Below, one piece after another: positions 56,151 through 64,000 of a DNA stretch of 64,000 nt. Numbering within the stretch: position 1 is the first letter of the stretch; each line of letters begins with the position of its first letter. Below the pieces are notes generated by a model that ran no database searches, was not told where the DNA came from, and saw only the letters and a program-made list of their open reading frames with translations. The DNA comes from Neurospora tetraspora. Taxonomy: Eukaryota; Ascomycota; Sordariomycetes; Sordariales; Sordariaceae. Position numbers and translations under genes: made by a program. The stretch lies in assembly GCF_033439725.1 (NCBI RefSeq), contig NW_026944383.1, positions 1,426,001 through 1,490,000 of the forward strand, given 5' to 3'.

Positions 56151-57920
56151 GGTGAACTTCACGTGGCCGTGTCGCTAAGACCTATGTGGCAGGACAGTTG
56201 GTTAGCGGTCGGAAAGGAGGAGGGGATATGAGGAACATCTGAAGCGAATCTGATATGGAGGTTAACGGTTGCACATACCAGTGGCGGTACCTCTAGGCGC
56301 ACAGGAGACGACAGCAAGTCTCCTGAATATCTTTTACCGCAGGTGATGGACCGTGGTAGCGATGGTAGAAAGTTGGCTGATCGACTGTGTTCGGTTTCGG
56401 TGTGCGGGGTCGATCAAGGTATGCAAGAGGGTGGAATACCTGGCGAAATCGCATGGACGATATAAGCAAACGAACTTGTAGGGTCCAATATCCAGCGTAA
56501 GGTAATCGGTCGGAAGAGGACAAGTACAAGTTCCAGTACTGCGTCGAGTGTCTTTGCTGAGGAATATTTATTGTGACCGTTCAGGTTGGTGGAGGGGGAA
56601 AAGAGTGGATGAGGAAAGTTGGGTAAGGAAAGGCTGAACGCGAAAGCCTTGCGCAAACCTACCAGTGCCTGCCAGCTGCGTGTGTTAGAGGGGAGGTTTG
56701 GCCGACAAATTCGCCCGTAACCAGGAGTTCAGACGAAGACCCTGGGGGTCAAGGTGTTGAGGATAGATACCAAGATTTGACTGGAAACCTGGGAATCTAA
56801 CGGAATCTGAAGCGGTCTTACCTTCACCTCCAGTGGCAGAACCAAGATCCCCCGAGGCTCGTTAGTGACAGTAAGTAAAAACAACGGTCAGTGAGTCTCG
56901 TTGTTCAGCAAGCTCAAAGGTCATCGACGAAGGACCTGCTGCGGGTGTTGGGTGCAAGTAAGAAAAATGACCGGGGATGCCGCCCAAAGATTCCAAACGA
57001 TTGAATAAGGTGAGCCTTTGCGAAGGGGGAGTGACATGTGTCTGCCTATTGTCTTGCCTGCCAATACAAGTCACGTTGAAGTTTGAAACGGGTAGCTGAC
57101 ACTAGGCTGGAACTAGGTTGATTCCTATTACAATCTGGTTCATCAGTCAACTTCTGTCCAGTTGTGGTTTGTCCAAGGGCGCCATACGTTACCACAATAC
57201 CGCCTGTTTCCATCAGATGAAAATTGGGTGAGCCAAGTTTCATTCATCAACAAGAATCTCCCATTCAACAAGAGGCCTTGGTCAGTCAGCAGCCAGAAGT
57301 ACTAGTAGCTTGATATCAGAGGTCCAAGACTCCTCACGCGCTCCCTACCGGTGTGTCTTCCGGAAGTCGTTGAGTAACGGTGAACTTGACTGTCCACGCA
57401 GCAGCTTGAGCCGGTTGATTGTCTATCTCCTTTGCGTGCCATGGACGAGTGTTTGGACAGTGTAGACGCATGTTATCATGCAAAGTTATGTCCGCAATGC
57501 GGTTGCTTTCACGCATTCCAGCGCAGGGCAATCGACAACTGTCTTCCACCCAAAGCAGAATAAGAGCTGAGTGTCAGGCAAATTGGCCAAGAAGGTCGAT
57601 CGGCACTTCCAGGTGTAGACCAGAGAGGGAATAGCAAGATACGTGGTAGTAAGAATGAATTATGAAAATTGTGCCCGCGTGGATGGTGTAGATTATGCAC
57701 AAGTTGGCAACTCCACCCGCGGAGGTGTATCGGTAGAGAGTTATTATTTGGTGCCATGGCATCTGGGTGCGCTCGTAATCCCATTGTGTTCCTCTTTGCC
57801 CTCCCAAAAGCGCCATCCACATGCGTCCAACATGACTTCACGTTGGGAAAATCCCGGAGTAGCCTTCCATACAGGCCCGGAAACAGCAAACGCAACGCCA
57901 ATGATGTCCAGAATACTCGC
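56151..57920. other. Intergenic / 5' leader, no gene seen
   Basis: A 1.8-kb spacer between two minus-strand genes. The first few hundred bases are probably the 5' leader of the RRM gene, possibly with a leader intron (ACATAG|GTCTT acceptor-like site near 56173). The remainder holds short featureless ORFs and the 3' region of arpc4. Confidence 0.45.
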
Positions 57921-58635
57921 TTAGTCGAACTGTTGGGAAGAGGCTTGTTAGCATGGCCACTCATTGTGAGGGCTGCTTTAAAAGGGCTTACTGGTGTCAA
58001 GAAGGACTCGGCAACGAAACGCGCCCGCGCATTTAGCTAAGGAATGTGTCAGTTCTGTATAACTTATGGCAGAGGAGATGGTTGACATACGAAAAGCTTC
58101 ATTTCGGAAATCTCCTTGTCAACCTCTTCCATAAACTGGATGATGAAGTCCACCAGCTTATGCTTGAGCATCTCCTCGGTATGGAAGTTGGTAATCAGGA
58201 AGGAGATGTCGTAGCCCTTGATGGGCTTCCTTCTGAGAATGAAGAAGGACTCGGCTCTTTGTGTCAAGAACCTGGTGAACTTGTGTACCAGGATGTGCTC
58301 GATCTCGTCGGCCTGCTTGATCTTGATGCTGATGCGTATACTGTTGATGCTGGGCTCGATAAGGACTCGCTCGTTCTCGTTGCGCGCAATCGTCAGGGGT
58401 GTAAGCAGCACTTCAGGGGAAGTCCGGGCTTCGACCTCGGGGACATTGTGTCGTTCGGCGGTCTGGGAAGCAAAGTTGGAAAGAGTGAGGGCGGCCGTCA
58501 GACTGCTCCGGACAGCCTGGAGGTAGGGACGTAGTGATTGCGACTATGGGTTGAGCGTGTGTGAGCAGAGAGACCAACAAGGCTGGGAATAGTCGGGGCA
58601 GCGGTCAAGTCGCCGTCGATGCGCGTGCTCACCAT
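57921..58635 (-). CDS. arpc4: Arp2/3 complex subunit 4 (ARPC4/Arc20)
   Basis: Four predicted coding exons (58633-58635, 58091-58543, 57992-58036, 57921-57929) give 169 aa, the family length. The first coding exon is just the ATG, followed directly by a GTGAGC donor. The last codes only Phe-Asp-stop. The protein starts [18 protein letters not shown] after the Met. It continues [20 protein letters not shown] and [20 protein letters not shown], then [15 protein letters not shown] and [21 protein letters not shown]4 forms the structural core of the Arp2/3 complex with ARPC2 and nucleates branched actin at endocytic patches. Near-complete agreement with the family supports every junction. Confidence 0.95.
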
Positions 58636-59269
58636 TGTGCTTTTCCTAGCTGCGCGGCCAGTTCCCCTCCGTTGCTGGATGACTTCCGACCAGCAAAAGT
58701 AGTGCTGTACAGGTGGTCTGTGTCGTGGAGTTGTGTTGTGGTGGTGAAGCTCGTCGCCGTCGTCGCCGATGTTGGTTGGATGTCGGGTGCTGGACCAGTC
58801 CGGTATGGTCTTGAGGTTCCCGCCGCAAGGTGACGCTCCCGTGCGGTACCTGTACGTAGCTGCTTCCACTGGGCTGCTGGCCCGGCCAGGCTCGCCAGGG
58901 CAGGCCAGCGCTCAGCTCCAGCCTAGAGACGGGCTTGGTGGATAGGTGGAGACAGCCAGGTGGATAATGTGGACAGAGTGGGGTAGATTCAGACCATCTG
59001 AGTGGGCCGCATCACGGTTGCCCAGCATGTTCTCAAGGTGGCTTGTTGCACTTTTCCCGTTAGATGCATAAACTAAGCTCGTCCAGGCACGGCCAGCTAC
59101 GCAATCCCGCCCCTGCGCCAGCCCCGCGCTGTCCCGTCTTCTTTCGCCTTCGACAACTTTCAAATCACCAAGCTGTCTGCCTTCCCATACATCGAAACCA
59201 AAGTCGCCGACGAGGAAGCCCGTAACTTCTTCACACTCCATCCAAGATCGTCAGGACAACAACACAAAT
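58636..59269. promoter_or_regulatory. Divergent promoter region, arpc4 / ubp6
   Basis: 634 bp separate the two divergent starts, so this short spacer must hold both promoters and both leaders. No TATA box is evident. Small ORFs inside it are not supported. Confidence 0.55.
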
Positions 59270-60992
59270 ATGTCGACAATCAGCGGTATGCCTCTTACCC
59301 TTTTGACCTTTCACGGCACAAACACGCGGCTTTCCCCTCGGGCTGTATGACTAACTCTATCTAGTGGTGGTGAAACACCAAGGAAAGAAATACGACGTGG
59401 ATGTCGATACCTCCGCGACCGGCGAAGTCTTCAAGTACCAGCTTTACAGCCTGACTGGCGTCGAACCCGACCGGCAAAAGGTGCTCCTTAAGGGCAGTCA
59501 ACTCAAAGATGATACCGATATGAGCAAGGTGGGCCTGAAGCCCGGCCAGATGATCATGATGATGGGAACCCCAGGTGAGGGTGGAGGCGCAATCGTCCGA
59601 CCAACCGAGAAGGTCAAGTTTGTTGAGGACATGACCGAGGCCGAAGCGGCACAACAAGCGGGAGCGACTCCGGCTGGTCTCCAGAATTTCGGCAACACCT
59701 GCTACCTCAACTCGACGCTCCAGGTTCTCCGCTCCATCCCCGAGCTTAACGACGCTCTGAAGTCATACAAGGGCGAACAATCAATGCTCGACCCTACGTC
59801 GCAGCTCAGAAACCTCTACGATATGATGTCGAAAACACAGGAGGGCATTCCTCCGCTCGCATTTCTGAATGCTCTCCGTGTCGCCTTCCCCCAGTTTGCC
59901 GAGAGGGAAAGAGACGGCCACGGTTATGCCCAGCAGGATGCGGAAGAAGCTTGGTCACAAATCCTAACCCAACTCAAGCAAAAGCTCAAGATTTCTGAGG
60001 GTGACGCCGCCAGAGACGCATCCTTCATCGACAAGTACATGGGTCTTGAACTCACCAGCGTCCTCGAGTGCGACGAACCTGGCGCCAAGGAAGCCGGAGA
60101 GGAATCAAAAACCTCAAAGGAGCGTCTCCTCAAGCTCAACTGCCATATCGACGGTCAGACCAATCATCTTAGGGATGGAATTGTTAACGGTTTGGTGGAG
60201 AAGCTCGAGAAGAAGTCGGAGGTTCTGGATAGGGAAGCGACGTACACTAAGCGTTCCCAAATCTCCAGGCTACCCAAGTATCTAACCGTGCACTTCATGC
60301 GCTTCTTCTGGAAACGTGAGGTTCAGAAGAAGGCCAAGATTATGCGCAAGGTCACATTCCCCCACGAGCTTGATGTGGTCGAGTTCTGCACAGACGAGCT
60401 TAGGAAGGCTCTTATTCCTGTCAGGGACAAGGTCCGCGAGGTGCGCAAGGAGGAGCACGATATTGAAAGGGCACGCAAGCGCAGAAAGATGAACCCTATC
60501 GACGGTGAAAACGCCCAGGGATCCTCATCATCATCCAAGGACAAGAAGAAAGACGAGAAGAAGCCTTCTGGCGGTGACGTGGAGATGACCACAGAGGAGA
60601 CCTTCAAGACAGACGCCGAGTTCGAGGCCGAGAAGGAAGCTGAAGTGCTCGCTGCCAAGAAGGAGCTCTACTCCTTGATCAACCAAGATCTTCTCAAGGA
60701 CGAAGGTGCCAACCAGTCTGGATTGTATGAGCTTCGCGGTGTGATCACCCATCAGGGTGCCAGCGCCGACAGTGGACATTATACGGCCTACGTCAAGAAG
60801 ACAGGGATTAAGGACCCCGTCACTGGCAAGGTCGGTGAGGAGGACGGCAAGTGGTGGTGGTTCAATGATGACAAGGTCTCTGAAGTGGAGGCGGAAAAGA
60901 TCACTGCTCTGGCTGGCGGTGGAGAGTCACACTCGGCTTTGATCTTGCTCTACCGCGCGATTCCCCTTCCTAGTGCCGACGGAACCCAGTAG
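59270..60992 (+). CDS. ubp6: Proteasome-associated deubiquitinase Ubp6/USP14
   Basis: Two predicted exons (59270-59285, 59365-60992) give 547 aa; the first exon codes only MSTIS and one base. Residues 6-75 form a ubiquitin-like domain (VVVKHQGKKYDVDV...LKGSQLKDDTDMSKVGLKPG) that docks on proteasome Rpn1. The USP catalytic domain follows. The Cys box is GLQNFGNTCYLNSTLQ (Cys about 118), the mid segment has QQDAEEAWSQIL, and the His box is SADSGHYTAYV (His about 477). KWWWFNDDKVSEV and HSALILLYR complete it. A Lys/Glu-rich insertion with a poly-Ser stretch lies at about 370-430. Ubp6 trims ubiquitin chains at the 19S regulatory particle. The length is close to USP14 and yeast Ubp6 (about 500 aa). 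Confidence 0.96.
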
Positions 60993-61963
60993 GGCATATC
61001 GTAGCCTTTGCTTATTCGGCGCGAGGCAATTTCGCATTAGGTTTTCATGCTAGCGAGGCGGAGTTGGCAGTAATGGTTTCTAGGTAGTATGGGCTGTGGC
61101 CATTGCTTCATGAACATGATACATGTTGTTCTTCGTTTGTCTATATCCACTGCATTGTTGTCCACACGCGAGATACGATATTGGCTTCATTGCCCCCTTC
61201 AAATCGTAGAGCTCGTTCGTTTTCAATCGTGGCTTGATGCGATGGAGATTCTCTGGCCCGCATGGGCATGAAACATTTCTATTCAGGTCTGTTGTCCCTT
61301 GGAATTTCTGTACTTGCCCTCGTCCCCGTCTACACGGACCTCAGAATCCCCCGTGCTCTTACAAAGCCATGCGTGGTGTTGCAGGGGAAACATGTCTATC
61401 CACTGCGCATTATGCTCGGGTCGGTGCTGTTTTTCCCCAGTCGAGCTTCTGTATTTTGTTCCTTGTCGTCGTACCGATGTCGAACTCCCCACAACATCCA
61501 GCTCTGAATCGGGGTTTTAGTGATGCGGACACCGACGCCATATCACGCCAGTGCCTCGACATGACCCGGTCATCACCACCACATGGGTAAGACTGTTGCG
61601 ACCACCCCTTCCTTCCTTCCTTCCCGAGTACTGGTCCGTTCATGGATGAGGGAGACCACTCCGTCCGTCAGATGCCATGGCCCACGCGACGAATTCAAGA
61701 GAATCTGTCATATCCCTCCACGCCGTCCCAGTCGTGTCGTCTGCGTTTTCTCACTTTCTTATACCGGCAATCCATTTTCCCTTTCTTTCCACACGGACGT
61801 AAATTTCCCACCCAAACCGGATCTTCGGAAGGCGAAAACAATGAGAATGATGATCCCCCACCACTCATGAACCCAACCAGCCAGCCTTACATCCCCTTTT
61901 CCTTTCGCTTCTGCCGTTATTTGTCGTCTGTTTGTTGTCTGAAACGAAACGCCGGCGGCCACA
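60993..61963. other. Convergent intergenic spacer
   Basis: This lies between the 3' ends of ubp6 (+) and the small membrane protein (-). Overlapping short ORFs (61.2-61.9 kb) have no recognisable content. Confidence 0.5.
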
Positions 61964-62729
61964 TCACCTCCTCGGCATCGCCACCGCACCACTCTTCTCT
62001 TTCTCCTCCTTCTCCTTCTCCAGCCTCATGCGCTCCCTGACATCAGCCAGCTTCTGCTCGATCTCGATCTTGGTTTTGAACAGCTGGGCGCGGCGGTTGA
62101 CGAGCATCTCGATTTTGTCTTGGGCGGTGGCTTCTTGGACTTTTTGTTTTTCCTGTTTTTTTTTACCCCCAGAGTTAGTTAGCTTCTTGGGTTTTTGGGT
62201 CATGATTGAACGGGGGGTGGGATGGGATTGTGGGTAGGGAAAGGGAACATACCTCACTCCATTCCTTCTGCGTCTTAAGACCAGCACCATAAATCGTTCC
62301 GGTCACAGTCACGGCCGTGAAGGCCAAGGTCCAGACGGCGGCCTTCCATTTGGGAAAGGGAGGACGGGACTGTTGTTGTGGCGCTTCTTCTCCTCCTCCT
62401 TTTCCTTGTTGATGTCCTCCTCCTGCTCCTCCTTCTCCTCCCGGAGGTGGTGGTGGTGGTGCTCCCCCGGATGATCCCTCTTTTGTCAAGTCATTTGTTG
62501 GTAGAGGTGGTGGTGATGATGATACTGGGGCCGTTGCGGTCGCTGGCGGAGGCGGAGGTGCCTGTGATAGAGGGCTTGAAGCTTTTACTCCTGTTGTTGG
62601 CTTCGCTGCTGCTGTTGGCGATGTCGGCGCTGGTCGCAGTGGTGAGTGCTTCGGGGCGGTCGCTTTTGCTGCTTTTGTGGCCTTGTTGAGCGCTGAAGCG
62701 GCGGCTCGCTTTGCTGGTCCGGTGGCCAT
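61964..62729 (-). CDS. Small one-pass membrane protein with coiled coil
   Basis: Two predicted exons (62253-62729, 61964-62152; 100-nt intron with GCTAAC branch) give 221 aa. The first about 120 residues are Ala/Pro/Thr/Gly-rich, basic at the start (PAKRAAASALNKATKAAK). They resemble a mitochondrial presequence in composition, followed by polyproline. One hydrophobic segment (WTLAFTAVTVTGTIYGAGL, about residues 134-152) precedes a charged coiled coil (EIEQKLADVRERMRLEKEKE) that runs to the end. The layout recalls small organelle-membrane proteins, but no named family is recognised. Mitochondrial targeting is a guess from composition. Confidence 0.75.
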
Positions 62730-63648
62730 GGTGGGCGATGTGTTTTTGCGGGGATTCGGAGGTTACTGAGCTCGGAGAGTGGCTAGGTATCGCATTGAAA
62801 GCTGTTTTCTAGCTGCTAGTAGCTTCGTTCCGATCTTGCGATTTGGATTGATGTTGTTGAAAGGTTAAAAAGAGGTGGGATGTTGCATAGCTTGCTCTAG
62901 CTCGTCTAGCTCGTCCGCCCCAAGACCCAACCTCGGTTTAGTCGACTGATTTACCCCGCCTACCCTGTACTTCAAGCTTGCTGGCTAACACAGTAGTTGG
63001 GTAAGAATATCGTCTTTCGAGACTGCTTTACACGCCACAAATTTTAATATCTGGCTTCAGCTTATGGAAGTGATAACATTTGGATATTGTGTAAGCGATG
63101 ATACACAAGGATTATCGTCTCAACAGCAATTGGGGTAACCCTTGTCAGGTACAGAACTCCCCCCATCTTTTGTGTGCAGATACTGTACGTTCAGACGAGC
63201 ACATGCAGCCGACAGCTCTGACACCTAGCGCGAACGTTACACAACCCAAATTCCAGAACTGGTAAGGTACTATCTCGCAGCATCTAACTCCCCTACAACC
63301 AACTGCCCCGCTTAGTTACCTCACATTGCGATCACCGACGGGAGTCACCTTTGCGTCACCACCACAGTCATATTGATCCCAGTCCAATCTGTTGATTTTC
63401 TTGGGCGCATTTCACTTCTTTGTCTTTGAAATTCGAGATCGAGCGTTGGACTTGAAGCTTTCAGGCCAAAACCCAGCTTCTTGGTCTTGAAAACTATCAC
63501 CGCAGCATCAGATTGCGTTCAGTCGCGCCTCTGTAACCTTGTCGGGCATCACTACCTTACGTGCGTGCAGTAAGCGACGTTAGCACGCTATCTTAGTAGA
63601 GTTGCCAATATTTTTCGCTACCCTTAGCAGTACAACACCTACCTAGCG
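62730..63648. other. Divergent intergenic spacer
   Basis: This should hold the promoters of the small membrane protein (-) and the last gene (+). Nothing else is seen. Confidence 0.5.
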
Positions 63649-63935
63649 ATGCCGTCCGCTACAGTTGTCATTGAGCCCCTCACCTCCAAGATCATCACGG
63701 CAAAGTATGCCCACGATGCCTTGACCAACTTTGAAAAAGGAAACGGCAAGATCGGGAGGAACCTGATGATTATGCGAAAGGAATATGTAAGTACTGCCTC
63801 TGGACACCTCAGCTTCTCCTACATGCTCGAATGCTGACACTCTTTCTTCAGCCTGCCAGGGACATTATTCTCCGCAAAAATCTCGGGTCGGTAAACTTGA
63901 CAGTGCGCCAAAATTTGGATGCCGTGTTTGTATAG
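63649..63935 (+). CDS. Unknown short gene or 5' part of a gene at the window edge
   Basis: Exon 63649-63786 starts in a good context (TAGCGATGCCG) and encodes MPSATVVIEPLTSKIITAKY and onward to LMIMRKEY. It ends at a GTAAGT donor. A TTCAG acceptor at 63847-63851 opens an in-phase exon (PARDIILRKNLGS...) with a stop at 63933-63935, giving 73 aa. Within that exon a second donor-like GTCGGTAAAC near 63890 could lead to exons beyond the window, so the gene may be partial here. No family is recognised. Confidence 0.45.
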
Positions 63936-64000
63936 ATTAATAGTAAAATAGTTGCTGCAGAATGTGAGCTGTGTAAGAGCAGTACAGGGCCGTTCGTCGG

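Noticed and set aside
1-64000. CRISPR array, operons, bacterial-type promoters, rRNA genes
   Set aside because: Eukaryotic spliced genes throughout; no regularly spaced repeats or rRNA-like sequence seen.

Overview
The window is fungal nuclear DNA. Short spliceosomal introns (GTAAGT/GTATGT donors, CTAAC-type branch sites, mostly YAG acceptors), CAMMATGGC-like start contexts and the gene set point to a filamentous ascomycete, most likely a sordariomycete close to Neurospora/Sordaria. A sharply bounded gene-free AT block with very high TpA looks like repeats mutated by RIP (repeat-induced point mutation), which fits that group. The species assignment is inference.

Layout. (i) 1-8138: AT-rich, RIP-type relic DNA with no readable genes. 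It is interrupted by one GC-normal 254-bp solo LTR at 3780-4033 with a perfect 5-bp target duplication, and it ends at an LTR-like terminus. (ii) 8.1-17.3 kb: a metabolic stretch. It holds an Ayg1-type alpha/beta hydrolase (+), a KduD-like short-chain dehydrogenase (-), a zinc polyol dehydrogenase (+) and a glycerol-dehydrogenase-like aldo-keto reductase (-), plus a possible small spliced ORF ahead of ayg1. (iii) 18.6-37 kb: the Golgi t-SNARE Sed5 (-), two very large disordered fungal proteins (+) and a Sec2-type Rab GEF (-). (iv) 37-41 kb: a long gene-poor spacer with short tandem repeats. (v) 40.8-64 kb: housekeeping genes. These are protein O-mannosyltransferase Pmt1 (-), splicing factor SF3A1/Prp21 (+), sorting nexin Snx3 (+), the mitochondrial pyrimidine nucleotide carrier Rim2 (-), an RRM protein (-), Arp2/3 subunit ARPC4 (-), proteasome deubiquitinase Ubp6 (+), a small one-pass membrane protein (-) and the start of a last gene (+).

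Several genes serve the secretory and endosomal route: Sed5 (ER-Golgi fusion), Sec2 (exocytic Rab activation), Pmt1 (ER O-mannosylation), Snx3 (endosome recycling) and ARPC4 (actin). They are not obviously co-regulated. The four metabolic genes beside the heterochromatin-like block may form a small polyol/sugar-acid cluster, but this is only suggested by adjacency.

The most unusual item is the Pmt1 gene. Its predicted last exon adds about 230 residues of Lys/Glu-rich 11-mer (LEA-like) helix ending in KDEL. Retention of the preceding 64-nt intron would give a Pmt1 of ordinary length instead. All splice sites were placed by eye from frame, consensus and family alignment in memory; none is confirmed by transcripts.
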